A stretch of 64,000 nucleotides of DNA from Lewinellaceae bacterium (GTDB taxonomy: Bacteria; Bacteroidota; Bacteroidia; Chitinophagales; Saprospiraceae). The stretch covers positions 62,001 to 126,000 of the forward strand of contig JADJWX010000007.1 in NCBI GenBank assembly GCA_016716135.1, given 5' to 3'. Position numbers and translations under genes: made by a program. This document shows, in pieces, positions 26,818-36,774 of this stretch; positions within the stretch are counted from its first letter, which is position 1; every line of letters begins with the position of its first letter. The notes under the pieces are model-generated. The model searched no databases, was not told the origin of the DNA, and saw nothing but the letters and a program-made list of their open reading frames with translations.

Positions 26818-28221
26818 CTACTCCGGAAGCCAGCTCAACAGCCACTCCTTTTCTGTCAGCCCCTGCTCCGCATCAATTTGGTTGCGCAGTTCGGTCACCA
26901 CTTTTGGATCGGCCGGGTTAAGCCGGATCAGCGCCCGGGCATAGCGCACGATGTTTAAATAGTTGGTGCGGTGGTAACCCACTGCTTGTTGGCGGCGGAT
27001 GTAGTTTTGCATACTGTCGAGGTGGCTTTCCAGGAGGTCAAATTCGCGGGTTTCGTAGTAAATTTTCAGTTGCAGGGTTTTGGCATTCAGGCTGTTGATA
27101 AAATCCTTGTAATCAGCGCGCTGCAAGTACAACAGGGCAGTCCTGTAATCCTTTCGTGTGTAGGCGACGCGGGCCATATTCAGGCTGAAAGCGGCTTCCC
27201 GGTAGCGGCGCTCCAACGCAGGCTTGTATTTTTGAATAAAAATTTCGGCCCAGGCAATTTCCTGCAAGCGAATAGCCACACCAACAATGTTGTGGTAGGC
27301 AAAGCGCGAAAACACACCGTTTTCGAGCAACAGATCGCGGTCAAGCGCTTCCCGGTACAGGTCGAAAGTGGCGCGGTACCAGGTCAGGTCGGCCGACTCG
27401 TTGCTTTTTTTCACGCCAAAATTGATCGCCAGCAAATACAGCGCCCGCAACTCATCGGGTGGAAAAACATCGGCGTGTAGACTTAGCATATCGCGAAAAC
27501 GAAAAAAATGGCGTTCGGCGCCCGAATCGTTCAAAAACCGGCAAGCGTGGTAGTACAGGGCAATAGCCGGCCGCGCCAGCAAGCCCCCGGTTTCCACATG
27601 CTGAAGAATAGCCTCGAGCAGGCCGAAGCGGTACTCCGTTTGCACCACGGCCTGATGCGAGCGCGCAAAGCACACATGCCGCAATTTTCGGGCGATGTAA
27701 GTCGTGTCGAGCAAATCGGAAATTTCCTGCAGATTGAACGCATCATATCGCCGGGCTACGGAGGCCGACTGAAAAGCCTCCAGTTCAATCCGGTGCAGGT
27801 CATCAAAATATTCGGCATGCCGCCAGGGCTGCTGCTCGCGACTTTCCCGGGCTTTGCGCAGGGCCGTTTGGCTGTGTTTGGGTAAGCTGCGCTTGCGGTA
27901 AGCGCCGGCCAGCCGGATCTTGTCGCGCTCCGGATCATCGAATTTTTCGCGGTACGTCCAGTAGTGTTCCAGCAATTTCAGCAGGTCGCTGTTGGCCAAT
28001 CGCAATTTCTGGTTGTCGTAAGGCGCACCCGGGTATGCTGCGTCAAAGGCGGCGGTTTCCGTTGGGCCGGCGCCGGTTTCGCAGCAGTTGCGCAGGTAGT
28101 TGAAAAGCCCTTCGAGTTGTATTTTCTGATTAAAAAACGGCGAACGCACAAATTTGTCAAACGCGCGCAATTCGGATTTGGTGAGGGTAGCAAAGGCTTC
28201 CCAAAGACGTGTTTTTTCCAT
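26818..28221 (-). CDS. Uncharacterised helical protein, family copy 1
   Basis: A 467-residue cytoplasmic protein starting MEKTRLWEAFATLTKSELRA. Predicted all-helical, with TPR-like hairpins in the second half (DYRTALLYLQRADYKDFINS, LQLKIYYETREFDLLESHLD). It ends in a conserved tail, LTEKEWLLSWLPE. Two related genes occur in this window, at 30304 and 47228. No enzymatic motif is seen. The LOG gene begins about 37 bp downstream on the same strand. Confidence 0.8.
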   Translation of the reverse strand: MEKTRLWEAFATLTKSELRAFDKFVRSPFFNQKIQLEGLFNYLRNCCETGAGPTETAAFDAAYPGAPYDNQKLRLANSDLLKLLEHYWTYREKFDDPERDKIRLAGAYRKRSLPKHSQTALRKARESREQQPWRHAEYFDDLHRIELEAFQSASVARRYDAFNLQEISDLLDTTYIARKLRHVCFARSHQAVVQTEYRFGLLEAILQHVETGGLLARPAIALYYHACRFLNDSGAERHFFRFRDMLSLHADVFPPDELRALYLLAINFGVKKSNESADLTWYRATFDLYREALDRDLLLENGVFSRFAYHNIVGVAIRLQEIAWAEIFIQKYKPALERRYREAAFSLNMARVAYTRKDYRTALLYLQRADYKDFINSLNAKTLQLKIYYETREFDLLESHLDSMQNYIRRQQAVGYHRTNYLNIVRYARALIRLNPADPKVVTELRNQIDAEQGLTEKEWLLSWLPE

Positions 28222-28257
28222 GGTTTGGGCGGTTAAAAAAAGTGGTTTGCATGTATG

Positions 28258-28863
28258 TCACAACCACTTTTCAATGGCCTGGTACTCATAGGTTTCCATC
28301 TTGTCCAACAACTCCGCTACGTTGCCGGCATCGAGGCAAAGGCTGCGGTTTTTCGGTTTCAAAAAACCAAAAGCCACCATCTGGTCGAGCATGTTCAGCA
28401 TAGGGTCGTAGTATCCGCGCACGTTGAGCAGGCCGATCGGCTTGCGGTATTGGTGCAATTGCGCCAGCGTGAGCGCCTCAAAATGCTCGTCCATGGAGCC
28501 AAAACCACCGGGCAGCGTGATCACGCCGTCGGTGCCTTTGATGAGTAGCGTACGGCGCTCGGCCATGGATTCCACGACGATCATATCGGTGACGCCGATA
28601 TGCCCGAGTTCGAGTTCGGAAAGCTGGTCGGTAATTACCCCGGTGATGGGTCCGCCCTTTGCCAGCACGGCATCGGCCAGTATGCCCATGAGCCCGACGC
28701 TGCCGCCGCCGAACAGGACACGAATGTTGCGGGCCGCCAGGGTGGCGCCCAGCTCCGCAGCCGCTTCGGCAAACCAGGGCTGGTTGCCGGGATTGGCGCC
28801 ACAAAATACTGCTACAGATTTCACAATACGTATTGCCCACTCCTTGTGGGATTTGCCCACCAT
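28258..28863 (-). CDS. LOG-family protein (TIGR00730 Rossmann fold)
   Basis: Homologue of lysine-decarboxylase-like LOG proteins that hydrolyse nucleoside monophosphates (cytokinin riboside 5'-monophosphate phosphoribohydrolase in plants). It is 201 residues or slightly shorter, with an alternative start at GTG giving MKSVAVFCGAN. Motifs: FGGGSVGLMG and PGGFGSMDEHFEALT, the expected nucleotide-binding PGGxGTxxE. In bacteria the role is often nucleotide salvage or toxicity relief. It is followed by family copy 1. Confidence 0.85.
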   Translation of the reverse strand: MVGKSHKEWAIRIVKSVAVFCGANPGNQPWFAEAAAELGATLAARNIRVLFGGGSVGLMGILADAVLAKGGPITGVITDQLSELELGHIGVTDMIVVESMAERRTLLIKGTDGVITLPGGFGSMDEHFEALTLAQLHQYRKPIGLLNVRGYYDPMLNMLDQMVAFGFLKPKNRSLCLDAGNVAELLDKMETYEYQAIEKWL

Positions 28864-28973
28864 TGGTTCGAAAAGGTGGTAGATGAACGATGCATTGGAT
28901 CAATGAATAGGCGAAAAAACAGTATTTTCACGACGGTAATGCAATTTCAGGCAATTAATTAAGTGCTTGGCGC

Positions 28974-28981
28974 TAATTTTG
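28974..28981 (+). promoter_or_regulatory. -7 box TAATTTTG upstream of the lipoprotein at 29021
   Basis: Exact TAnnTTTG. A transcript start near 28988 leaves about 33 nt before the ATG at 29021 and excludes the earlier ATG at 28967. Confidence 0.45.
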
Positions 28982-29020
28982 CTGCTTCTTCAATTTTACC
29001 AATCTGATCTACCAGGCTGC

Positions 29021-30307
29021 ATGGCAATTCGACTTTACCAGGTTATTTTCCTTTTCCTTTTGTTGGCTGTTGGTTGCCGAAAAAACGACGGACCCAACGA
29101 CCCGGGAGCCGCGGTTTTTACCATCAATGTGGACAATGAAGTGCATGTGCTTCAGGCCCAATATGCGATTTTTCTTTCGGATAAAAATGGTCAAACCCGC
29201 GCCTTCCGATGGATACCGGGCAACGATACGGCCCAGGTGGCGGTACCCGGTTCGGAACCTACGGACCGCTTTGATTGCACGGTGGTCAAAATCGAGCCTT
29301 TTCTTGCCCCGGGAACCGGCGTGCGCGACACTACGGTAAGCCTGACAACCTATACCAACCTCTACAACGGCGCCAATATTCACCTGCACGACGCCAATTT
29401 TTTACAAAGTACCGACCTGTTCCTGAAGTTTACCGGAATCAGTTCGGTCGACTCCATCGTGGTGCCCCAGGGGCTTACGTTTGCCTTCCCGCAGTCCGCC
29501 AACAATTTCGAAGGCCATTACCGGGTACTGCATACCGGCCGCATCTGGTTCCGGGTGCGTGTGAACGGTGAAAGCAACTGGCGCTACGCGTTTTTTGAAA
29601 ATGCCAACAACGCCAACTTCACGGTAACGGTCGACCTGGTCGATTTGCCGGAACTGCCTGCCGGCGCCGCCACGCTCTCGTTGCCCTTGCTGACCGACTG
29701 GGACTTCGAACTGGACCGGGTGATTGATTTGCAGAAAAAAGAATTTTTGGCCCTCGGCGGCAATTTGCGCATCCCGGGTGGCCCTATCCCGGTTTTTGAT
29801 CAACTCAACGTATTCGAACCGCCGGGGTTGTCCCAAAACAACGGGTACCGGCTCCGTATTTCGGGTTTTGATCCCAACCCCGGGGGCTACGGCTATGTGT
29901 GCGACAAGTTTTTCCAAAACCTGCCTGCCGGGCTGCAAAGCCCCAATTTTGATATTCTCACGGCATCGGTTGCCGACGGGCGCTGGGTGTCGATCCAGTG
30001 CAGCGGCTTCATCGATTTGCTGTCGTTTACCCGGCGGTATACGGGCGCGGTGGAAATTAGCTGGGAGGCGCTCGTCGCATCAAGCAACTCCGGCGCCGTC
30101 AATTACCGGCTTCCGAATGTGCCTGCCGAGTTGGGCAACTTGTACCCGGTGTTGAAAAATTACGCCTTCGACCCGGGTGTGGAAGTGCGCGCCGAGGGCT
30201 ACGACAAACTCAATGCTTACCCGGAAGTTATCGCCCGTATGATGCTGAAAGACAACCCGTTGTGGCAGATGGACGCGGGTTATTTCGGCAAAATCCGGAA
30301 GTTTTAA
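29021..30307 (+). CDS. Lipoprotein, unknown
   Basis: 428 residues starting MAIRLYQVIFLFLLLAVGCR, with a lipobox AVGC (cysteine at residue 19) and a short KNDGPNDPG linker of the type used for surface export in Bacteroidota. The rest reads as beta-rich, with repeated G-Y-R and aromatic positions. I do not recognise a family. It converges with family copy 2 (stop codons overlap by a few bases). Confidence 0.7.
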   Translation: MAIRLYQVIFLFLLLAVGCRKNDGPNDPGAAVFTINVDNEVHVLQAQYAIFLSDKNGQTRAFRWIPGNDTAQVAVPGSEPTDRFDCTVVKIEPFLAPGTGVRDTTVSLTTYTNLYNGANIHLHDANFLQSTDLFLKFTGISSVDSIVVPQGLTFAFPQSANNFEGHYRVLHTGRIWFRVRVNGESNWRYAFFENANNANFTVTVDLVDLPELPAGAATLSLPLLTDWDFELDRVIDLQKKEFLALGGNLRIPGGPIPVFDQLNVFEPPGLSQNNGYRLRISGFDPNPGGYGYVCDKFFQNLPAGLQSPNFDILTASVADGRWVSIQCSGFIDLLSFTRRYTGAVEISWEALVASSNSGAVNYRLPNVPAELGNLYPVLKNYAFDPGVEVRAEGYDKLNAYPEVIARMMLKDNPLWQMDAGYFGKIRKF

Positions 30308-31707
30308 CCCACCATTTCCAGCAACCATTCTTTTTCGGTAAGCACCGACTCGGTTTCGATTTGCCGGCGCAAGGCCTGCCGTGCGGTGCGGCTGTTGGGG
30401 TTGAGTTGCATGAGCCGCCGGGCGTACCGCACGATGTTTTTGTAGTTGGTTTTGTGATACCCGATCACCTCCTGACGCCGGATGAAGGTTTGCATGCTTT
30501 GCAGGTGCGCGTCGAGCGCGTCGAATTCGCCGCTTTCAAAATAGATTTTCAGTTGCAATGTTTTGGCGATCAGGTTGTTGATCAGGTCTTTGTAATCGGC
30601 CTGCTGCAAGTGCAGGAGTGCCGGTTTGAGCTGGCGGCGGCTGTAGGCTATCCGGGCCAGGTTGAGGTGCAAGGTGGCGTCGCGGTGTTTTTTTTCCAAA
30701 AAAGCGGCTTGCTCGCGAATAAACGATTCGGCCCATTCGACGTCGCCTGTTTTTATGGCAATCGCGACGATGTTGTTGAAAGCGAAATGCGAAAGCTGGC
30801 CGTTTTCGAGCAGAAGCCCGGCTTTAAGGGCAGACTGGTAAAGGTCCAGGGCTTCCCTGAAATAATCCTGGTTCAGCTGATTGATTTTCCGGATGCAAAA
30901 ATTCAGCGCCAGCAAGTGCAGGTTTCGCTGCTCTTCGACCGGAAGTTGGCCTGCCCGGGCCAGCAATTGGCGTTTGAACTGAACAAAATAGGCCTCGCCT
31001 TCCGGCTCCGTCAGGAACAGGTAGCAGAAATAGTACAGTCCGATAGCGGGGATTTGCTTCAAATGTTCCGTTTGTTCCACATGCTCCAACACGGCATCCA
31101 GTAGCCCAAAGCGGTATTCAGTTTTGTACACCGTTTGGTGGCTGAGCGCAAAGCAGGCCTGGCGCAATTTCCGGGCGATGAACGCGGTGTCGGTTTGGTC
31201 GGAAAGTTCCTGGAGGTTGAGCGCTTCCGTCCGGCGTCCGGCGGTCAGTTGGTGATAAAGTTCATATTCGATGGATGCCTGGGCGTCAAAAAATTCGGCA
31301 TGGCGGAAGGGCTGCCGCACCCAGGCACCGCGCGCGGCGCGCAGGCTTTGCCGGAAGTGCTTTTCCAGACCACGTTTGCGGTATGCCGCTGTAAGCCGGA
31401 CATGATAGTCACCGCTGTCGGCAGCTTGTTCCCGGTACACCAGAAAATGCTCGAGCTGGGCCTGCAGGTCACTCATTGCCTGCCGCAATGCTTGCGCCTG
31501 GTAAGGCTTTTTTTTGCCGAAAACAACGTTCCAGGCATCCTGATGTTCGGGCGCCTGGCCGGATGCCCAACAATCCTGGATGTAGCCGAACAGGGCCGGC
31601 AGCTGTGGCTTCCGGCAAAAAAATGGCGATTGCAGCCATTGCCCGAAGTGTTTTTTCTCCAGGGGGCTCAGTGAATTCAGGCTTTCCCACAAGCGGGTGC
31701 GTTGCAT
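30304..31707 (-). CDS. Uncharacterised helical protein, family copy 2
   Basis: About 467 residues starting MQRTRLWESLNSLSPLEKKH at 31707 (MPMQRTR at 31713 and a further M at 31740 are possible). It is clearly paralogous to the 26818 gene: shared RTRLWE start, YRKRGLEKHF, AFIARKLRQACFALSHQTVY, LLHLQQADYKDLINNLIAKT, VIGYHKTNYKNIVRYARRLM and the tail LTEKEWLLEMVG. It is helical with TPR-like repeats and has no catalytic motif. The function is unknown. Confidence 0.8.
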   Translation of the reverse strand: MQRTRLWESLNSLSPLEKKHFGQWLQSPFFCRKPQLPALFGYIQDCWASGQAPEHQDAWNVVFGKKKPYQAQALRQAMSDLQAQLEHFLVYREQAADSGDYHVRLTAAYRKRGLEKHFRQSLRAARGAWVRQPFRHAEFFDAQASIEYELYHQLTAGRRTEALNLQELSDQTDTAFIARKLRQACFALSHQTVYKTEYRFGLLDAVLEHVEQTEHLKQIPAIGLYYFCYLFLTEPEGEAYFVQFKRQLLARAGQLPVEEQRNLHLLALNFCIRKINQLNQDYFREALDLYQSALKAGLLLENGQLSHFAFNNIVAIAIKTGDVEWAESFIREQAAFLEKKHRDATLHLNLARIAYSRRQLKPALLHLQQADYKDLINNLIAKTLQLKIYFESGEFDALDAHLQSMQTFIRRQEVIGYHKTNYKNIVRYARRLMQLNPNSRTARQALRRQIETESVLTEKEWLLEMVG

Positions 31708-31973
31708 GGGCATTCCGCGATTTTTGTCTTGATTTTTCAAAACACCGTTTCTGGTTTGTAATATATTTTAACTTTTACAAAGTTCTTTAAATCAAAATGT
31801 TATTAAAGTTTATTTCCAAAAAAAATATATTAATGGCAAAAATTGTATTTTTTATTCCGACATGAATACCAAACTTTTGTACCATCGAAATCGTATTCAC
31901 CTTTGTAACCGTCGACGAAACTATGTTGCGATTTAACTTTCAACTTTTCACGCACTCCCAAACACGATATCCA

Positions 31974-34475
31974 ATGCACATGAAAAAAATCTGCTTTTTA
32001 CTGCTTGCCTTTTGGGCTCTGCTTGCTCAAAACGCCCAGGCTCAGTGTAACGGCACACCGCCTGTAGTACAAATAGACCCACCGGGCTCGATCACCTGCC
32101 AAAGCCCCACAGTTCAACTTAATGCCACAGTTACTCCGCCAACCGGAGAATATTCGTATAGCTGGTCGGGGACAGTTTCAAATGTTAGCAATCTGACCGC
32201 AACGGCTAATGGGCCCGGAGTGTATGCGCTTTTTGTTTTCGACACTGCCTCGGGCTGTTGGGGAGCTGACACGGTTGTTGTTACGCAGGACGGATCCTTT
32301 CCACAGGTGAGCATCCTGGTGGAGCCACAGGGTTGCAATAATCCCACCAACCTGGTCGTACAGGTTGCCGGAGGCACCGGGCCGTACGAATACACCTGGT
32401 CTACCGGCGAGACTACGCAAACGATCCAAGCCATGCAATCACCGTTTGGTCCGACAACTTACTGCGTCACCGTAACCGATATTTCGTCGGGATGTACCGG
32501 TGAAGAATGCAATGTGGTAACGGACTTCGGGCCTATGTCGGCCGAGATCATCTATTTCGACAGTCCGTTTTGCGATGATTCGATCGGTATGTGGGTGAAT
32601 GTGCTTGGTGGTTCGCCGCCATTTACCTACGCCTGGAATACTGGAAATACATCACTTTTTATTGACAATCCTGCCGCAGGCACTTATGTGGTTACCGTAA
32701 CAGGTTCCAATGCTTGTTCTGTTGTGACTACTTACGTTGTGGAGGACAATCCCGAAGAATGTGCCGAAATTCAGGGCTATGTTTGGGCCGACTGGAACAC
32801 CAACTGCACCGTGGAGGCGTCGGACGATGGCATGGCCAATATTACCATCCTGATTACCAATGCCGCCGGTGATAATTTTTATACGTTTACGGATGCCACC
32901 GGGTTTTACAGCACGGAAATTGAACCGGGCACTTACGACGTCACTGTGCTACCGACCAACAGCCTGTGGTCGCCATGCCAGGCTACGTATTCGGTGTCGC
33001 TGGCGCCGTCCCAGATTATCGACCAGGATTTCCTGCTCCAGCCGGAAGCTATCTGTCCGGCAATGACTGTCGACATCAGCACAAATTTTCTGCGCCGTTG
33101 TTTTGCAAGCACCTACTACGTGAACTACTGCAACCAGGGAACGATCGAGGCAACCGGTGCCTATGTTGAAATCCAGTTTGATCCCTTCCTTTCCGTGACA
33201 AATTCCAGCATCCCCGGAACGGATTTGGGGAATAACCTCTACCGCTTTGACCTGGGCAACGTGCCTTCCAACGCCTGTGGAAGCTTTTGGGTGAAAGTAC
33301 AGGTGAGCTGTGATGCTACCCTGGGCCAGACGCATTGCACCGAGGCCGTCATTTATCCGACCGGGAACTGTGAATCGGCCAACCCGCAGTGGTCCGGCGC
33401 CAGCCTGGAACTTACGGTGGAATGCAATGGCGATTCGCTGGATTTTGTGGTGAAAAATATCGGAACGGGCGCGATGAGCGCTCCCCTGGAATATGTAATC
33501 CTTGAAGATGCCGTCATGCTGATGCAAGCGCCGCCACCGGCCATTTTCCTGGCGCCGGCTGCTGAACACCACATCAAAGTGCCGGCCAACGGCGCTACCT
33601 GGCGCGTCGAGGTGGAACAGGAAGAATTTCACCCGGGCAACTCCCAACCTGCGGCCTGGGCGGAAGGCTGTACAACTACCGGACAATTCAGCACCGGCTT
33701 TGTCAACCAGTTTCCAGCCGGCGACAACGACCCCTGGATCGACATCGACTGCATGGAGAACATCGGCTCCTACGACCCGAACGACAAACAGGGTTTCCCC
33801 GCAGGCTACGCTTCCGAGCGGTACATCGAACCGGGCACCGAGATCGAATACCTGATCCGTTTTCAAAACACCGGTACCGATACGGCATTCACCGTGGTGA
33901 TCCGCGACGAACTGTCGCCCTGGCTCGACCCCGCTTCCGTGCGGCCCGGCGCCAGCAGCCACCCGTACAAATTCGAGTACTACGGCGATCGCGATATCAA
34001 ATTCACCTTTGACAATATCCTCCTGCCCGACAGTACCACCAACCTGGAAGGTTCGCAGGGCTTCGTTTCGTTCCGCATTGCGCAAACCGCCGATGTGCCG
34101 CTGGAAACGGAAATCCTGAACAACGCCGGCATCTATTTTGACTTCAACGAGCCGGTGATCACCAATACCACCAAGCACCGCATCGGCACGCGCTTTGTCA
34201 CGGTGAGCAGCTGGCAGCCGTTCCAAAACGGCCTCGACCTGCGGGTCATGCCCAATCCGGTTGCACAGCAAGCCGTACTGGAGTTGCGCGGGGTAACGGG
34301 GCTTTCCGACTGGCAGATCGAACTGCGCGACGCTACCGGCCGGCCCGTACGCAACGCGACCGTGAACGGCAGCCAGTGGCAATTCGAGCGCGGTGATCTG
34401 CCCGCAGGCGTATACCTGATTCAGGTGCGCACCGGCAGTACCCTTCTGGGCGCCGGAAAACTGTTGCTGAAATAA
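31974..34475 (+). CDS. Large secreted adhesin-like protein with T9SS type A tail
   Basis: 833 residues (start MHMKKICFLLLAFW at 31974, or MKK at 31980). Signal peptide to about residue 25 (AQAQC). Ig-like/SprB-like repeats fill residues ~25-280 (GTGPYEYTWSTGETTQTIQA, GGSPPFTYAWNTGNTSLF). A CNA-B-like domain follows (VWADWNTNCTVEASDDGMAN). A DUF11-type domain is at about 600-740 (GSYDPNDKQGF, YIEPGTEIEYLIRFQNTGTD, ILNNAGIYFDFNEPVITNT). The end is a type A CTD (MPNPVAQQAVLEL, LPAGVYLIQVRTG). It is a surface protein, possibly adhesive. Confidence 0.85.
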   Translation: MHMKKICFLLLAFWALLAQNAQAQCNGTPPVVQIDPPGSITCQSPTVQLNATVTPPTGEYSYSWSGTVSNVSNLTATANGPGVYALFVFDTASGCWGADTVVVTQDGSFPQVSILVEPQGCNNPTNLVVQVAGGTGPYEYTWSTGETTQTIQAMQSPFGPTTYCVTVTDISSGCTGEECNVVTDFGPMSAEIIYFDSPFCDDSIGMWVNVLGGSPPFTYAWNTGNTSLFIDNPAAGTYVVTVTGSNACSVVTTYVVEDNPEECAEIQGYVWADWNTNCTVEASDDGMANITILITNAAGDNFYTFTDATGFYSTEIEPGTYDVTVLPTNSLWSPCQATYSVSLAPSQIIDQDFLLQPEAICPAMTVDISTNFLRRCFASTYYVNYCNQGTIEATGAYVEIQFDPFLSVTNSSIPGTDLGNNLYRFDLGNVPSNACGSFWVKVQVSCDATLGQTHCTEAVIYPTGNCESANPQWSGASLELTVECNGDSLDFVVKNIGTGAMSAPLEYVILEDAVMLMQAPPPAIFLAPAAEHHIKVPANGATWRVEVEQEEFHPGNSQPAAWAEGCTTTGQFSTGFVNQFPAGDNDPWIDIDCMENIGSYDPNDKQGFPAGYASERYIEPGTEIEYLIRFQNTGTDTAFTVVIRDELSPWLDPASVRPGASSHPYKFEYYGDRDIKFTFDNILLPDSTTNLEGSQGFVSFRIAQTADVPLETEILNNAGIYFDFNEPVITNTTKHRIGTRFVTVSSWQPFQNGLDLRVMPNPVAQQAVLELRGVTGLSDWQIELRDATGRPVRNATVNGSQWQFERGDLPAGVYLIQVRTGSTLLGAGKLLLK

Positions 34476-34504
34476 GTTTATTGAATAGAGCATTTAATGA
34501 AAAA

Positions 34505-34537
34505 GGGGGCATGCCGGCTGAACACCGGCTTGCCCCC
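34505..34537. terminator. GC hairpin between convergent genes
   Basis: GGGGGC-at-GCCGG and CCGGC-tt-GCCCCC form a strong stem with a 7-nt loop and two small internal mismatches, just past the stop at 34475 and ahead of the convergent lipoprotein gene at 34560. There is no long T-run. It is likely shared by both directions. Confidence 0.6.
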
Positions 34538-34559
34538 TGTCATTAAAAGCAAAAGCGAA

Positions 34560-34991
34560 TTACTGCGTTTTTTTAACCTCCAGTTCTACCCGGTATGCCG
34601 ATTGCGGGATAACGACATTTGACTTGGCGGCCGGTTTAACCAGGAGTGCCTTTACCGTGTAATCGCCAAAAACTGCCGAATCGGAATAGTCCGAGCCGGT
34701 AGGGTCGCCAAGCAGGAGGATGGCAGTTTCTGAGGTGCCCGATTCCGTAAACGTAATTTCAAACTCCACGCGCCCGGCCCATATACAAATCGCGTCTATC
34801 GGGCAGCGACTGTCTTCCAGCACCCGGTTGAACTGAATTTTTACCTCGGGATTGCTTTCCAGAACTGCCTGTTCCAGATGCCCGAGAGCAAACGGGGTGT
34901 CGAGTTTGAAGTAAAGTTGCCCGTCGTTTTTAGTGCAGGCAAGTGCGGCTAAAAAGCCGAGTGCGATGAAGCCAATGAGGTACTTTTTCAT
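34560..34991 (-). CDS. Small lipoprotein with CxWAGR motif
   Basis: 143 residues, with signal peptide and lipobox ALAC (cysteine at residue 19). The core, with DSRCPIDAICIWAGRVEFEI, is a short cysteine/tryptophan phrase seen in a widespread family of small Bacteroidota lipoproteins of unknown function. The remainder is beta-rich (YTVKALLVKPAAKSN, YRVELEVKK). It may be surface- or periplasm-located. Confidence 0.7.
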   Translation of the reverse strand: MKKYLIGFIALGFLAALACTKNDGQLYFKLDTPFALGHLEQAVLESNPEVKIQFNRVLEDSRCPIDAICIWAGRVEFEITFTESGTSETAILLLGDPTGSDYSDSAVFGDYTVKALLVKPAAKSNVVIPQSAYRVELEVKKTQ

Positions 34992-35155
34992 AGCGTAAGA
35001 TTGTCTTTGAATTCGTTGTTATGAACAAAGACAGGGAACAGCATAAAAAGGGTTGGCGGGGGAAACTCTTTTTTTCAAAAGTAGTCTCTCCCGACTACAA
35101 GTTTGTCTGTCCGCGGGCTATTGAGAAAAATGGTCGGCAAAAAGGAATTGCGCGC

Positions 35156-35163
35156 TACTTTTG
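35156..35163 (+). promoter_or_regulatory. -7 box TACTTTTG upstream of the GH3 gene
   Basis: Exact TAnnTTTG, with about 60 nt to the ATG at 35230. No TTG was found at the -33 spacing. Confidence 0.45.
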
Positions 35164-35229
35164 CCCCCGCAAAAAAGCTGCCGCCATGCATCCGGCACAG
35201 CAATCCAATTTAAACACCTCGTTTTTTAC

Positions 35230-36774
35230 ATGCAATTTTTAGGTTATTTTATTAAAACAGGCATTCGCCTCGGCGCTACACGCCCCGAGCCCTGGCGCTC
35301 GCCGGTTGCGCAACAACAAAAAACCCTGAAGCGGCTGTTGAATGAAGCCGCAGAAACCGCTTTCGGTCAACATTACGACTTTCAAAAAATACTTTCTTCA
35401 GCCGACACGGTCCGCGCGTTCCAGGAGCGGGTGCCAATGCACAATTACGACGAGATGTATGACAAATGGTGGTCCAGAGCCCAACAGGACGAACCGGATG
35501 TGTGCTGGCCGGGGCTGGTGCCCTGGTTTGCAGTGAGCAGCGGCACTTCCAATGCAGCAACAAAATACATCCCGGTTACCCCCGACATTATCCGGTCGAT
35601 GAAAAAAGTATCGCGCCGGCTGTTTTGCGATATGGTGCATTTTAATCTACCCGCCGACCTGTTTACCAAACAAATGCTCATGGTCGGCAGCTGCACCAAC
35701 CTGAACCCGGAGGGGAACCACTGGGTAGGCGACATGTCGGGCATTATCGGCCTGAACCGGCCGTTTTGGTTAAAAAAATACTACAAACCAGGTCGGGAGA
35801 TCACCACTATCCCCGAATGGAGCGACCGGATCGAGCGCATTGCCGAAGAAGCGCCCGGTTGGGATATCGGCTTTATCGTGGGCAATGTCGCCTGGGTACA
35901 ACTGATCTTTGAACGCATCCTGGAAAAACACCAACTCAAGCATATTCACGAAATATGGCCCAACTTTAGTTTGCTGGTGCATGGCGGCATATTTTTCGAG
36001 CCCTACCGGCAAACGTTCGAACAATTGCTCGGACAGCCCGTCCATTACGTCGACAGTTACATGGCCTCGGAAGGCTTTATCGCGTATCAGCCGGGGCCGC
36101 AATCGCGGCTGCTGCGCCTGATCACCGACGCCGGAATTTTTTATGAATTTGTTCCGTTCAACGAACAGCATTTTGACGAAAACGGAGAGCTGTACCCCGA
36201 TGCCAAAGCGGTATCCCTCAACGATGTTATCCCCGGCCAGCAATATGCGCTCCTGCTCAGCACGGACGCCGGCGCATGGCGGTATCTGTTGGGCGACACC
36301 ATTCAATTTGAAGATGTTAAACAAGCAACGTTCAAAGTCACGGGCCGGGTAAAACACTACCTCAGTGTGGTTGGCGAGCATTTGTCGGTCGACAATATGA
36401 ACATCGCCATTCAACGAACCGACCAAAAACTGCAAGCCGGAGTCAAAGAATTTACCGTTTCCGCAGTGCAAAACGGCAGCCACTGGGCGCATCAATGGTA
36501 TGTCAGCACCGACAACCCGAACATCCAGGCATCTGCGTTTGCTGCTGAGTTGGACGCGCAGCTCATGGAAATCAATGACGACTACCGCGTGGAGCGCCGC
36601 TATGCCCTGCGCGATATCCAGGTGCAATTGCTGCCGCACAGTACATTTTACAACTGGATGGAATCGCAGGGTAAATTAAACGGGCAGGCGAAAGTCCCCA
36701 GAGTGCTGAAAGGCGCGGTTCAGGACAACTGGGAGCAGTATCTCCGCACGGTAGCGAACCATGCAACATCGTGA
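35230..36774 (+). CDS. GH3 auxin-responsive-promoter family acyl-amido ligase
   Basis: 514-residue cytoplasmic member of the GH3/firefly-luciferase adenylating superfamily. In plants such enzymes conjugate amino acids to acyl acids; bacterial substrates are unknown. Seen: WFAVSSGTSNAATKYIPVT (ATP-binding P-loop-like region), VDSYMASEGFIAYQPG (substrate-binding adenylate region) and YLLGDTIQFEDVKQATFKVT with the GDTIxF aspartate, followed by the C-terminal domain. The start MQFLGYFIKTGIRL is chosen over an upstream open frame. Its stop overlaps a GTG start of the next gene. Confidence 0.85.
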   Translation: MQFLGYFIKTGIRLGATRPEPWRSPVAQQQKTLKRLLNEAAETAFGQHYDFQKILSSADTVRAFQERVPMHNYDEMYDKWWSRAQQDEPDVCWPGLVPWFAVSSGTSNAATKYIPVTPDIIRSMKKVSRRLFCDMVHFNLPADLFTKQMLMVGSCTNLNPEGNHWVGDMSGIIGLNRPFWLKKYYKPGREITTIPEWSDRIERIAEEAPGWDIGFIVGNVAWVQLIFERILEKHQLKHIHEIWPNFSLLVHGGIFFEPYRQTFEQLLGQPVHYVDSYMASEGFIAYQPGPQSRLLRLITDAGIFYEFVPFNEQHFDENGELYPDAKAVSLNDVIPGQQYALLLSTDAGAWRYLLGDTIQFEDVKQATFKVTGRVKHYLSVVGEHLSVDNMNIAIQRTDQKLQAGVKEFTVSAVQNGSHWAHQWYVSTDNPNIQASAFAAELDAQLMEINDDYRVERRYALRDIQVQLLPHSTFYNWMESQGKLNGQAKVPRVLKGAVQDNWEQYLRTVANHATS

